The notes under the pieces are model-generated. The model did no database searches. It was not told the DNA's origin and saw only the letters and a program-made list of their open reading frames with translations. From assembly GCA_965242605.1 (NCBI GenBank), contig CBDESS010000003.1, positions 62,001 through 126,000 of the forward strand: a DNA stretch of 64,000 nucleotides, given 5' to 3'. Made by a program: the position numbers and the translations under genes. The DNA is from JAAXHF01 sp965242605 (GTDB lineage: Bacteria; Desulfobacterota; Binatia; Bin18). Positions 16,037 to 24,688 of the stretch are shown here, one piece after another. How positions within the stretch are numbered: position 1 is the stretch's first letter; every line of letters begins with the position of its first letter.

Positions 16037-17236
16037 TTAGGCCGCGCACGAAGCCGCCAGGCTCGACAGGGCGACCCGACGGCGGCCCTCACGCAGGGCG
16101 TTGCGGTCAAACCCGTTGGTCAGATAGCCGAATGAGATGCCCGTCGCCGGGTCGGCCCAGCCGCTCTGGCCGCCAAAGCCCGGATGACCAAAGGCCCCGG
16201 CCGAGTTGGTTTTGCCAAAGGCGCGCAGGTTGGCCTTGCCGTCCCCGCCGGCTACAGCGATGCCCAGGGCACGCAGGGCGCGGTGGCCCAGAAACGGGTC
16301 TCGGAGGTCGCCGGTGCGCGGCCGGCGCGCCTCTGTGAGCATCTCGGGTTGCCAGACCGGCGTGCCGTCGTGAGCCCGACCCTCGTTGAGGAGGGCCTGA
16401 TAGAACAGGGCAATATCCCCGGCGGTGGTGATACACCCGGCCGACGGCGAGCCGGCCTGACGGGCGGCGGTCTCGTTGAGTTCAAGCACGCCGTCCTCAC
16501 TAATTGCGCTTGTCGTCTTGCCGAAGCCGGCGAGCCCCATTTTTTCGTACTCTTCGGGGCTGAGGTCGTGGCCAACCCACACCCCGTCGGCAACCTGCCC
16601 GTTGCCCGCGGCCGGCAGGCCGAGCCGGAGTTCCGGCAGGCCCAAAGGCTCAGCGATCCGCGTCCGTACAACCTCGCTCAGACTCTGGCCAGTCTGTTGT
16701 TCAATGACCGCGGCCACCGCCCAGAAGTTGGACGAAATGTGGTACTCAAATTTTTCACCCGGCGTATGGCTGAGCCGCCATTGGGCAAAGCGGTCTGCGC
16801 GCCGCTGGGGGTCGGCCCATTCTTTTTGCCAGTGCGGGGCGTAGGGCATACCCGAGGTGTGGACGAGGCAGTGCTCAACCGTCACCGCGTCTTTGCCGTT
16901 GGTGCCAAACTCCAGGATATACTCGGCGATACGGTCGTCAAGGCGCAGCGTGCCCTCCTGCAACATGAGCCAAGCCGCGGTCGCAGTCAGCGCCTTGGTT
17001 GAAGACATGATGACAAAATGGGTGTCGTTGGTCGCCGGCTTCTCGGTGCCGCCCTGCACCGCGGTGCCAAAGGTCTGCATCGCGCCGAGCTTGCCGTTGC
17101 GGGCAATGGCGACTTGGCTGGCCGGCAGGAGACCTTCTTTGACCTCGCGTTCGGCCCGGTCAAACAGGGCTTGGACCTTTTCCGGGGCAAGGCCGACTTC
17201 TTCAAGACTGTTGGCAAAAAAATGTGCTGCTGGCAT
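16037..17236 (-). CDS. Serine hydrolase, class C beta-lactamase-like (EstB type)
   Basis: Protein of 399 residues of the beta-lactamase/penicillin-binding-protein-like esterase family, usually hydrolysing esters or peptides. The nucleophile motif SxxK is SSTK in HFVIMSSTKALTA, near residue 80. The tyrosine motif is seen as FEYHISSNFW, and FGHPGFGGQSGWADPATG is the C-terminal HxG-like loop. The frame is open to 17515, but ATG 17236 has AAGGAGGG upstream and the extension is proline-rich noise. No signal peptide, so it is probably cytoplasmic. It lies 145 bases after the N-acyl-amino-acid deacylase gene on the same strand. Substrate unknown; a beta-lactam is unlikely. Confidence 0.85.
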   Translation of the reverse strand: MPAAHFFANSLEEVGLAPEKVQALFDRAEREVKEGLLPASQVAIARNGKLGAMQTFGTAVQGGTEKPATNDTHFVIMSSTKALTATAAWLMLQEGTLRLDDRIAEYILEFGTNGKDAVTVEHCLVHTSGMPYAPHWQKEWADPQRRADRFAQWRLSHTPGEKFEYHISSNFWAVAAVIEQQTGQSLSEVVRTRIAEPLGLPELRLGLPAAGNGQVADGVWVGHDLSPEEYEKMGLAGFGKTTSAISEDGVLELNETAARQAGSPSAGCITTAGDIALFYQALLNEGRAHDGTPVWQPEMLTEARRPRTGDLRDPFLGHRALRALGIAVAGGDGKANLRAFGKTNSAGAFGHPGFGGQSGWADPATGISFGYLTNGFDRNALREGRRRVALSSLAASCAA

Positions 17237-17381
17237 CTGCAGTCCCTCCTTATTGTCTGGTACAAGGATTGTAACCTGAAGAGGCGCAAGAGAAAAGAAG
17301 CCGGGGCCAGTCCCTACTTGGCGGGCGGAAAAGGCGGGCCGGTAGAGGGTGCAGACCCGCCAAGACTGAGGTGGGGTGGTG

Positions 17382-19094
17382 CTAACGGCCGGCCAGTGGG
17401 CCGCGGAGCAGTTGGCCGGGCAGGGTACCGGTGTGCTCGTTGCTCTGCAGCACGACCTCGCCGTTGACGATGGTGGCCAGGAAGCCGTCGGCTTTTTGCT
17501 GTAGCCGCCGGGCACCGGCCGGCAGGTCGTAGGTCAGGGTCGGCACTTGGGGGGCGACGGTCTCGGGATCGAAGATAACCACGTCGGCCTGCCAGCCCTC
17601 ACGCAGCAGGCCGCGGCCGGCCAAGCCCCAGTATGAGGCCGGCACAAAGCTGAGTTGCCGCACCGCCTCTTCCAGGCTCAGCGCCTCCTGGTCTCGCACC
17701 CAGTAGCTCAGCAGGTGGGTTTGCAGCGACGAATCCATGATCTGCGACACATGAGCACCCGAGTCGGAGAAGGTAATGACCGAACGGGGGTGACGCATCA
17801 TCTCCAGGACATGGTCGTTGTTGGTGTTGGTCAAGGGCTGCATGAAGAAGCGCTTCAAGCCCCTCTCCAGGGCCAGGTCAATGTAGACCTCGACCGGGTC
17901 CTGGCCGCGTTCCTGGGCGATGTCCTGAACCGACTGGTAGGGCGGGACGGCCCGGTCCATGATCGGGAAGAGCCATTTGAAGTTGGCGGCCCGGGCCTCG
18001 GCCCCCACCGCCCGGCTGCGGTCCCGGGTCGGGGTGTTGGCCGCTTCGATCAGCCGGCGGCGCAGGGCCGGGCGGCGCAGGGCGGCTTCCTGCTCGGCCA
18101 GCGGTCGGCTGCGGATGTCGCGCCATACTGGCAGTTTGTCGAACGAGGTCGTTGTCTCAAACGATTGCAGCACGCTGATGGAGCGGCTGTGGACCTGGAC
18201 AAAGATGCGCCCACCGGCCTCGGCTGTCTCGTCGGCCAGGGCAAAGAATGGCCGCCAGTAGTCGGGCGCTTTGGGGGCACTGAACATGCCGTAGGTGACG
18301 GGGACGCCGCTGTCGACGGCCAGGGCTTTGAGCCGGTCCAGATAATTCTGGATGCGCTCGGGGCTCAGGCCGGTGTCCTCGCCGGCAATTTCAAATACGC
18401 CGCTGCCCATCTCGCCCATTGTGCCGACGAGCTGCCGGACTTCTTCCCAGTTGGCTAGGCGGCTGGCGACTGGCTGACCGTCGGGGGTCTGATGGTTGCG
18501 CGTCCGCGAGGTGGTAAAGCCGATAGCGCCGGCCCGCAGCGCGGCCCGGATTTCGTTTTTCATGGCGTGCAGGTCGGCGTCGCTGGCCTCATCGGTAAAG
18601 GCGCGCTCGCCCATGATGTGGGTGCGCAGCGCAGAGTGGCCCATGTAGGCGGCGTAGTTGATCCCCTTGGGCAGGCGGTCGACCGTGTCGAGATATTCGG
18701 GGAAGGTCGTCCAGCTCCAGCGGATGCCGGCTTCCATGGCCTCGGGCGAGATGTCTTCGGCCCGCTCCAGGTTGCGCATGACCATGAGTTTCTTGTCTTC
18801 GCTGCACGGGGCTAGCGAGAAGCCGCAGTTGCCCATGACCACGCTGGTAATGCCGTGCCAGCACGAACAGGTGCCGAGCGGGTCCCAGAAGACCTGGGCG
18901 TCCATATGGGTGTGGCCGTCAATAAAGCCCGGGGCGACCGCATGGCCCTCGGCGTTGATGACCTGCGTGGCGCTGTCGCGCAGTTTCCCGATTGCCGCGA
19001 TTTTTCCGGCCACAATCCCGACATCGGCCCGAAAGCGCGGCATTCCCGAGCCGTCAACAACGCTGCCGTTGCGAATGAGCAGGTCGTAGTGCAT
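17382..19094 (-). CDS. N-acyl-D-amino-acid deacylase-like amidohydrolase
   Basis: Zinc-dependent amidohydrolase of 570 residues related to D-aminoacylase and dihydroorotase/hydantoinase proteins. The N-terminus DLLIRNGSVVDGSGMPRF and metal motif PGFIDGHTHMDAQVFWDP (residues 54-71) are diagnostic. HGITSVVMGNCGFSLAPC carries the cysteine ligand typical of D-aminoacylases, and TFSDSGAHVSQIMD the later Asp/His. GLAGRGLLREGWQADVVIFD is the final barrel-closing region. ATG 19094 has GAAGGAGG upstream. It is divergent from the P450 gene across 161 bases, so promoters of both probably lie there. It may deacylate an N-acyl compound fed into the neighbouring oxidative genes; that is inference. Confidence 0.87.
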   Translation of the reverse strand: MHYDLLIRNGSVVDGSGMPRFRADVGIVAGKIAAIGKLRDSATQVINAEGHAVAPGFIDGHTHMDAQVFWDPLGTCSCWHGITSVVMGNCGFSLAPCSEDKKLMVMRNLERAEDISPEAMEAGIRWSWTTFPEYLDTVDRLPKGINYAAYMGHSALRTHIMGERAFTDEASDADLHAMKNEIRAALRAGAIGFTTSRTRNHQTPDGQPVASRLANWEEVRQLVGTMGEMGSGVFEIAGEDTGLSPERIQNYLDRLKALAVDSGVPVTYGMFSAPKAPDYWRPFFALADETAEAGGRIFVQVHSRSISVLQSFETTTSFDKLPVWRDIRSRPLAEQEAALRRPALRRRLIEAANTPTRDRSRAVGAEARAANFKWLFPIMDRAVPPYQSVQDIAQERGQDPVEVYIDLALERGLKRFFMQPLTNTNNDHVLEMMRHPRSVITFSDSGAHVSQIMDSSLQTHLLSYWVRDQEALSLEEAVRQLSFVPASYWGLAGRGLLREGWQADVVIFDPETVAPQVPTLTYDLPAGARRLQQKADGFLATIVNGEVVLQSNEHTGTLPGQLLRGPLAGR

Positions 19095-19255
19095 GGTTTT
19101 CCTCCTTCACTCCAGTGTGCTCAAGACCGTTTCGTGTATGCCTGAACGCTCATTCACCTATAGAATTCCAACCCAAAAGGCAAGCCGCTGTCTGCCTTGA
19201 TCCAGGGCCGGCGGTATTCTACACTCGGCCCCGTCTTGTAAGGAGGGAGTGCCCC

Positions 19256-20503
19256 ATGACCGATACGCAGCGCCCGACCGGCGGACAAGGCCCCCCGGCC
19301 AGCCCGGCTGAGTTCAACCCTTTTGTGCCCGAGTTCCGGGAAAATCCCTACCGCTTTTACAGGCAGTTGCGTCAGGCCGAGCCGGTACACTGGAGCGACA
19401 CCTTCAACTTCTGGGTGCTGACCCGCTATGCCGACTGCGCGCGCGTCTTACGCCATTCCCGGGCCAGCGCCAACCCGCGCGACTGGGAGCGCTATAGCGA
19501 TTATATCGAAGCCCTCGGCGGGGAGGGGCCGGCCACGGATATGGAGCACCAATGGATGCTGTTCAGAAACCCGCCCGACCACACCCGGCTGCGCAAACTG
19601 GTGACCAAGGCGTTTACCCCGCGGGTGGTAGAGGCCATGCGGCCCCATATCCAGACGATTGTTGACGAGCTGCTTGACCGGGTCGCGGCCAGGGGCGGCT
19701 GCGATATTATTGGCGAGCTGGCCTTTCCGCTGCCGGTCATTGTGATTGCCGAACTCATTGGCGTGCCGCTTGAAGACCGCGAGCAGTTCAAAGACTGGAC
19801 CGGGACGCTGGCCCGCTCGCTTGACCCAGTCGTCACGCCCGAAATCATTGAGGCCGCCAACGGCGCGACCGAGTCCTTTGTGGCCTATTTTACCCGCCTG
19901 ATCGCCGAGCGGCGGGCGCGGCCGCGGCAGGATATGCTCAGTGCCCTGATCGCGGTTGAAGAGGCCGGCGACCGACTGAGCGAAGACGAGCTGCTGTCCA
20001 ACGTTATTCTGCTGTTTGCGGCCGGCCATGAGACGACGATGAACCTGATTGGCAACGGGCTGCTGGCCCTGTTGCGGCATCCCGATCAACTGGCCAGGCT
20101 CAGGGCCGACCCCGGCCTGAGTCGGACCGCGGTTGAGGAGTTCCTGCGCTACGATGGGTCGGTGCAGATGACGGCCCGGGTTGCGCTCGGCGAGCTCGAA
20201 ATTGGCGGTAAGCGTATTCAGCAAAACCAGCAGGTCTTGATTGTGCTCGGCGCTGCCAACCACGACCCAGCCCAGTTTGCCGAGCCCGACCGGCTCGATA
20301 TCACCCGTCAGGACAACCCGCATCTCACCTTCGGCCACGGTATCCACCACTGTCTGGGTGCGCCCTTGGCACGGGTTGAAGCCCAGCTGGCGATCACGAC
20401 CATGCTGCGGCGGATGCCGCGGCTGCGGCTGGCAACAGACCGGGTTGAATGGCGCGAAATGATAACGCTGCGCGGGCTGCGGCAACTGCCGGTCGCCTTC
20501 TGA
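19256..20503 (+). CDS. Cytochrome P450
   Basis: Soluble bacterial class I P450 of 415 residues, a haem monooxygenase that needs a ferredoxin and reductase not encoded nearby. The I-helix motif LLFAAGHETTMNLIGNGL (near residue 250) has the oxygen-binding AGHET, the K-helix ExxR is VEEFLRYD, and the haem loop is LTFGHGIHHCLGAPLARVE (near residue 358). NPPDHTRLRKLVTKAFTPR is the usual C-helix region. ATG 19256 has AAGGAGGG upstream; the longer frame to 19115 runs into the divergent promoter region. It stands 115 bases before an LLM oxidoreductase on the same strand. Confidence 0.93.
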   Translation: MTDTQRPTGGQGPPASPAEFNPFVPEFRENPYRFYRQLRQAEPVHWSDTFNFWVLTRYADCARVLRHSRASANPRDWERYSDYIEALGGEGPATDMEHQWMLFRNPPDHTRLRKLVTKAFTPRVVEAMRPHIQTIVDELLDRVAARGGCDIIGELAFPLPVIVIAELIGVPLEDREQFKDWTGTLARSLDPVVTPEIIEAANGATESFVAYFTRLIAERRARPRQDMLSALIAVEEAGDRLSEDELLSNVILLFAAGHETTMNLIGNGLLALLRHPDQLARLRADPGLSRTAVEEFLRYDGSVQMTARVALGELEIGGKRIQQNQQVLIVLGAANHDPAQFAEPDRLDITRQDNPHLTFGHGIHHCLGAPLARVEAQLAITTMLRRMPRLRLATDRVEWREMITLRGLRQLPVAF

Positions 20504-20618
20504 GCCTTGTGGGCACCGCATCGCTGGAGGACCGGGAAAAGGGGTGGATAGTTGGACGGAAAACAGGCATACTGGCACAAGTCTGTCGTGAGTCTGTCAA
20601 GAAAAAAGGAGTCTGGCA

Positions 20619-21755
20619 ATGCAATTTGGTCTTTTGTACGAAATGGAAACCCCCCGGCCGTGGAACAAGCGCAGCAGCTATAACGTGTACCACGAGGCCC
20701 TGGCTCAGGTTGAGCTGGCCGACAGCGTCGGTTTTGACTATGTCTGGGAGGTTGAGCACCATTTTCTGGAAGAATACTCGCACAGCCCAGCGCCCGAGGT
20801 ATTCTACGGGGCTGTCTCGCAGCGGACCAAGAACATCCGCATCGCCCACGGCGTGCGTCTGCTCCCCCATCGTTTCAACCATCCGATCAAGGTTGCCGAG
20901 CAGGCCGCGGTGCTCGATATTCTGAGCAACGGCCGCATGGACCTCGGTACCGGTCGCTCAACCACCGCTCAGGAGTTGGACGGCTTTGGGGTGGATTATG
21001 AGCGCACCCGCCTCGAGGTCCGGGAAGCGCTTGATGTGATTGTCAAAGCCTGGACCGACGAGATTCTCGAGTACGAGGGCGAGACGATCAGCGTTCCGCC
21101 CCGGATGGTCGTGCCCAAGCCGATTCAGGAGCCACACCCGCCGATGTGGATGGCCTGTGTGGCCCCGGACAGCTACGAGATGGCCGCCAACCGCGGGCTT
21201 GGCGTGCTCAGCTTCAACTTCAACTGGGAGCAGGTCCAGAAAACGGTGGACATCTACCGGACCGCCTGCCAGGACCGTAACGATGTGCTCAGCCAAGTCA
21301 TCAACGACCGTTTTGCCGGGGTGGCCATCTGTCATGTGGCCGAGAGCAAGGACGAAGAGCAGGCCGGGATTGAGGGCGCGCGCTGGTTCCTGCACCACGT
21401 CGCCAAGCTGTTTGAGCCGCTGATGGCCAAGAACAACCTGTACTCCTACGAATACCTGCGCCAGCTGTTTGACCTGGGCGCGGACGCCAACGATTTGAAC
21501 GACCAGCAGATCAAAGACCATCCGATGGTCACGGTCGGCAACCCGGACGAGGTCGCCCGCAAGCTCGAAAAGTTTGAGCAGGGCGGGCTTGACCAAGTCA
21601 TCTTCTTCAAACAGGCCGGCCGGATTCCGCACCAGTACATTATGCGCTCCATTCGGCGTATCGGGGAACACCTCGTCCCCGAGTACAACCCGCACCGGAA
21701 AATTGCGACCGATGTTGATGTCCGCTTTGCCGAACAGCAGGCCGCGGCCACCTAG
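20619..21755 (+). CDS. LLM-class flavin-dependent oxidoreductase
   Basis: Luciferase-like monooxygenase of 378 residues with the TIM-barrel fold, using reduced FMN (or F420). The bacterial-luciferase-like signature is seen in VGFDYVWEVEHHFLEEYSHSP, with the HHF loop, and in HPIKVAEQAAVLDILSNGR followed by MDLGTGRS. RHH-like contacts are not seen. AAAAAAGGAG precedes ATG 20619. It probably belongs with the P450 upstream. Substrate and cofactor preference cannot be settled from the sequence. It is one of six LLM genes in the window. Confidence 0.9.
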   Translation: MQFGLLYEMETPRPWNKRSSYNVYHEALAQVELADSVGFDYVWEVEHHFLEEYSHSPAPEVFYGAVSQRTKNIRIAHGVRLLPHRFNHPIKVAEQAAVLDILSNGRMDLGTGRSTTAQELDGFGVDYERTRLEVREALDVIVKAWTDEILEYEGETISVPPRMVVPKPIQEPHPPMWMACVAPDSYEMAANRGLGVLSFNFNWEQVQKTVDIYRTACQDRNDVLSQVINDRFAGVAICHVAESKDEEQAGIEGARWFLHHVAKLFEPLMAKNNLYSYEYLRQLFDLGADANDLNDQQIKDHPMVTVGNPDEVARKLEKFEQGGLDQVIFFKQAGRIPHQYIMRSIRRIGEHLVPEYNPHRKIATDVDVRFAEQQAAAT

Positions 21756-21775
21756 CCGGCCGCCCATCTGAGCCG

Positions 21776-21798
21776 TGCCCGGACCCGGTGTCCGGGCA
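21776..21798 (+). other. 9-bp hairpin before the queuosine-precursor transporter gene
   Basis: TGCCCGGAC at 21776-21784 and GTCCGGGCA at 21790-21798 pair perfectly around a 5-base loop, 21 bases after the LLM stop and 43 bases before the chosen transporter start. No T-tract follows. It may be a transcript-end hairpin for the LLM gene or a leader structure. I could not fit it to the preQ1 riboswitch consensus I remember. Confidence 0.4.
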
Positions 21799-21840
21799 GC
21801 TTGCAAACCCCCACTGCCCGTGCTTGTGTACCCCGCTCGT

Positions 21841-22539
21841 ATGCGGGACCCCACGCTCGAGACCTCCTCTCCAACTTGGTCGGCCCATTCCAGCCACATC
21901 CTCTATTCCTTTCTGGCCGGTGTTTTTCTCACCTCGCTGACCCTGGGCAATGTCGTCGGCATCACCAAGTTTGTTGACCTGGGTTGGTTTGTGATTCCGG
22001 TCGGCCTGTTGGCCTACCCGTTTACCTTTCTGGCCACCGACCTAGTAAGCGAGCTGTATGGCCGCCGGCGTGCCCAAGGGCTGGTGTGGGTCGGCTTGTG
22101 CATGAATATGTTCATGCTCGGCCTGATGTGGTTTGGCCATGCGCTGCCGGACGCTGCCGGGGTGTCGGCTGCCACGGCAACGTTTGAGCAGGTCTACGCG
22201 TTTATGAAGCCGAATGTGGCGGCGTCAATGATTGCCTATCTGGTCGCCCAGTCGGTTGACGTGCAGCTCTTTCACTTCTGGAAGACGCTGACCCGGGGGC
22301 GGCATCTGTGGCTGCGCAACAACGGCTCAACGCTGCTGAGCCAGCTTGTTGACACCATCCTGATTTCGGCGGTGTTGTACGCCTCGGACGGGCTTGGCGC
22401 AGAGATTGACTCGGTCGCCAAGCTGCTCCCGCTGGTCTTGTCATCCTACGCGTTCAAATGTGTCTTTGCTGTGTTGGATACGCCGCTGTTTTACCTCGGC
22501 GTATACGCGCTGCGCGACCGACTCCCCAGCCTTGGCTAG
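21841..22539 (+). CDS. yhhQ: Queuosine precursor transporter (YhhQ family, DUF165)
   Basis: Membrane protein of about 232 residues of the VUT/YhhQ family, which imports the queuosine precursors preQ0/preQ1 across the inner membrane. Six hydrophobic helices are visible. Family hallmarks are FLTSLTLGNVVGITKF near the N-terminus, YPFTFLATDLVSELYGRRRA, and the conserved block SQLVDTILISAVLYASDG. ATG 21841 was chosen; a GTG at 21775 is in frame but would place the hairpin inside the gene. No queuosine biosynthesis genes lie nearby, which fits salvage. It converges on the GT2 gene with only 9 bases between stops. Confidence 0.85.
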   Translation: MRDPTLETSSPTWSAHSSHILYSFLAGVFLTSLTLGNVVGITKFVDLGWFVIPVGLLAYPFTFLATDLVSELYGRRRAQGLVWVGLCMNMFMLGLMWFGHALPDAAGVSAATATFEQVYAFMKPNVAASMIAYLVAQSVDVQLFHFWKTLTRGRHLWLRNNGSTLLSQLVDTILISAVLYASDGLGAEIDSVAKLLPLVLSSYAFKCVFAVLDTPLFYLGVYALRDRLPSLG

Positions 22540-22548
22540 GAGCGGCCC

Positions 22549-23220
22549 TCAGGCCTGTTGCCGGTCGGCCCATTCCCCGTAGCGCGTGAGCCGCAGGCTG
22601 TCGGGCGTTTCGTGCAGACAGTAGGTGGTTGGATTCCGAAATGTCGCCACCTTGAAGCGTCGCCGGGCTCTGAGCCACAAGTCGAGGTCTTCTCCGTAGG
22701 TGAGCGCGCCAAAGCCGCCCAGGGCCACAAACACCTCGCGTTTGCCAAACAGGGTTCCGCCAATCACACAGTCGGACAGCCGGACCAGCCGCTGGGGGTC
22801 AAAAAAATCGACCGTCCGGTCTTTCCCCAGGACGCGGACGCCACCCTGCACCAGGTCAAGTGCGTGGCGGCGCAACAGGCTGAGTCGCGTTTCCAGGTGC
22901 TTGGGAAAGTATTCATCATCACTATCCAGACAGGCGATATAGCGCCCGCGGGCGTACTGAATGCCAAGATTGCGGGCTGCACCGACTCCCCGATTGGCCT
23001 GGTGCAGATAGCGAATCCGAGCCGTTTTGCGGCCCCAGTCCCGGACGACCTGAGCCGTGTTGTCGGTGCTGCCGTCGTCAACGACAAGCAACTCCCAGTC
23101 GCTACAGGTCTGGGCCAGGACCGAGCCAATGCTGCGGGGCAGCAGGTGGGCCCGCTCGAATGCTGGCACGATAACCGAGATGCATGGCGTGGCCGGCCTT
23201 GAGCGCGTCTGCTCCTCCAT
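22549..23220 (-). CDS. Family 2 glycosyltransferase
   Basis: GT-A glycosyltransferase of 223 residues. It begins with the classic ISVIVPAFERAHLLPRSIGS, then WELLVVDDGSTDNTA and IACLDSDDEYFP, which carries the DxD-like SDD metal motif. The acceptor-side motif TYGEDLDLWLR (ED) is intact. ATG 23220 (MEEQTRSRPATP) is the likely start; the frame upstream to 23328 lacks a ribosome site. It is shorter than most GT2 enzymes but has all core motifs. It is isolated among catabolic genes, far from the polysaccharide locus, so its acceptor is unclear. Confidence 0.88.
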   Translation of the reverse strand: MEEQTRSRPATPCISVIVPAFERAHLLPRSIGSVLAQTCSDWELLVVDDGSTDNTAQVVRDWGRKTARIRYLHQANRGVGAARNLGIQYARGRYIACLDSDDEYFPKHLETRLSLLRRHALDLVQGGVRVLGKDRTVDFFDPQRLVRLSDCVIGGTLFGKREVFVALGGFGALTYGEDLDLWLRARRRFKVATFRNPTTYCLHETPDSLRLTRYGEWADRQQA

Positions 23221-23263
23221 ACCAGCACCCCTGTCTGCCGCTACGGATGTCTGAGACTCGCGC

Positions 23264-23716
23264 TTAGTGGTAGTCCCCAGCCGGATTGAAACTGGCTCTG
23301 TCGGCAAAAATCTCCTTGCCCGGAACATAGTTCACCTCAAGGCGGGTACCGACCGGGTCTTCAAATAACACCGAGTAATAGCCCGGTGCCCACGGCCCTG
23401 CCTCGGGTGGATGGACGATAACGGCGTGGTGGTCCTGGAGGAAGGCATAGACCTGGTCCACGTCCGCCCGGCTCCGTGCCCGGAAGCTCAGGGGGTGCAG
23501 GCCGACACTGTTCTGGACAAAGCGATCCTTGGCGTAAGGCTTGGCACAGCGGCCAACCCCAAGCGCGGTCCGACCGCCCACATAATAGATCATGTCTGTG
23601 CCGCCGAAGGCTGGCTTGAGACCCAGAAAGGGCAGCAATGCCTCGTAGAAGCTCCGGCACCTGTCCCAGTCACTCACCGTCAAAATGACGTGAGCCATCC
23701 CATTCACCTCGATCAT
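23264..23716 (-). CDS. VOC-family (glyoxalase/dioxygenase-like) protein
   Basis: Small protein of 150 residues with the vicinal-oxygen-chelate fold, formed of paired beta-alpha-beta-beta-beta units that usually bind one divalent metal. MAHVILTVSDWDRCRSFYEA is the standard first module with its His ligand, and PWAPGYYSVLFEDPVGTRLE is the second, with a Glu ligand. ATG 23716 has AGGAGG upstream. It lies 43 bases upstream of the GT2 gene on the same strand. VOC proteins range from glyoxalases to resistance proteins and ring-cleaving dioxygenases; I cannot choose among them. Confidence 0.85.
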   Translation of the reverse strand: MIEVNGMAHVILTVSDWDRCRSFYEALLPFLGLKPAFGGTDMIYYVGGRTALGVGRCAKPYAKDRFVQNSVGLHPLSFRARSRADVDQVYAFLQDHHAVIVHPPEAGPWAPGYYSVLFEDPVGTRLEVNYVPGKEIFADRASFNPAGDYH

Positions 23717-23890
23717 GCGTTCCTCCTGATATGCTCTTGATACCACAGTCCGGCCTGGAGTGGTAGCCGGACGGAAGGGTTCAGGGCCTTGTCCTGCCGG
23801 CCCCGGAGCCTCGGCTTCGGCGGTTTCCCTGGCCGGTCAAATGTGATGGAGTACCAGACCTAGCATATTTCGGCTGAATGGAGGCGCGGC

Positions 23891-24652
23891 ATGCCAACTC
23901 TCGATCGTGATGGCGTCCATCTGTATTACGAAACGCACGGATCAGGACCGGCCGTGCTGCTGACGCACGGCTTTAGCGCCACGACCGCCGCCTGGAAGCC
24001 GCAGGTCGAAGCCCTGTCCGAGCGCTATCAGCTCATCACCTGGGACCTGCGAGGGCACGGTCGGTCGGACAGCCCGGCTGAGCCGGCGGCGTATTCTGAG
24101 GCCTTGTCGGTGGCTGATATGCTCGCCCTGCTGGACGCCGGGGGCGTTGAGCGGCCCGTGCTGGGCGGCCACTCCCTCGGCGGCTATCTGTCGCTCGCGT
24201 TCTCTTGCGCCTATCCAGAGCGGGTGAAGGGCTTGGTACTGCTCGGCACGGGGCCCGGCTTTCGCAAAGACGCCGCGCGTGAGGTCTGGAATCGGCGCGC
24301 GCGGTCTTTTGCCGACGCATTTGAGGAGAGGGGACTTGGCGCGCTCGGGCGGAGTCCTGAGGTCCGGGCCGGTGCGCACCGCTCGGCCCAGGGCTTGGCC
24401 CATGCCGCGCGTGGCATCCTGACCCAGCACGACGCCCGGGTCATGAATGGGCTCGGGTCGGTCAGGGTTCCAACGCTGGTGATGGTCGGTGACCGCGATA
24501 CGCCCTTCCTGGCCGCGACCGATTATATGGCGGCAAAGATTCTACACGCAAAAAAAGTGACCCTGGCCGACGCCGGACACGCGGCCAATATCGAGCAGGC
24601 GGCGGTCTTCAATCACGAGTTCGGAGCTTTTCTTGACCAGCTCGGGGCATAA
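23891..24652 (+). CDS. Alpha/beta hydrolase
   Basis: Alpha/beta-fold hydrolase of 253 residues. The oxyanion region is LLTHGFSATTAAW, the strand-4 motif is TWDLRGHGRSD, and the nucleophile elbow is GGHSLGGYLSLAF (Ser near residue 96). A late Asp (VGDRDTPF) and His (DAGHAANIEQ) complete a plausible catalytic triad. GGAGGCGC precedes ATG 23891. It lies 37 bases upstream of a frameshifted SDR and may share its transcript. Substrate type (ester, lactone or C-C bond) cannot be predicted. Confidence 0.88.
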   Translation: MPTLDRDGVHLYYETHGSGPAVLLTHGFSATTAAWKPQVEALSERYQLITWDLRGHGRSDSPAEPAAYSEALSVADMLALLDAGGVERPVLGGHSLGGYLSLAFSCAYPERVKGLVLLGTGPGFRKDAAREVWNRRARSFADAFEERGLGALGRSPEVRAGAHRSAQGLAHAARGILTQHDARVMNGLGSVRVPTLVMVGDRDTPFLAATDYMAAKILHAKKVTLADAGHAANIEQAAVFNHEFGAFLDQLGA

Positions 24653-24688
24653 GCGGATAGGGGCCGATGCTGAACAGGGGTGCGCGAC

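Noticed and set aside
21776..21840. preQ1 riboswitch before yhhQ
   Set aside because: Only a simple perfect hairpin is present; the A-rich tail and pseudoknot partners of the class I consensus and the layouts of other classes, as I remember them, are not seen.
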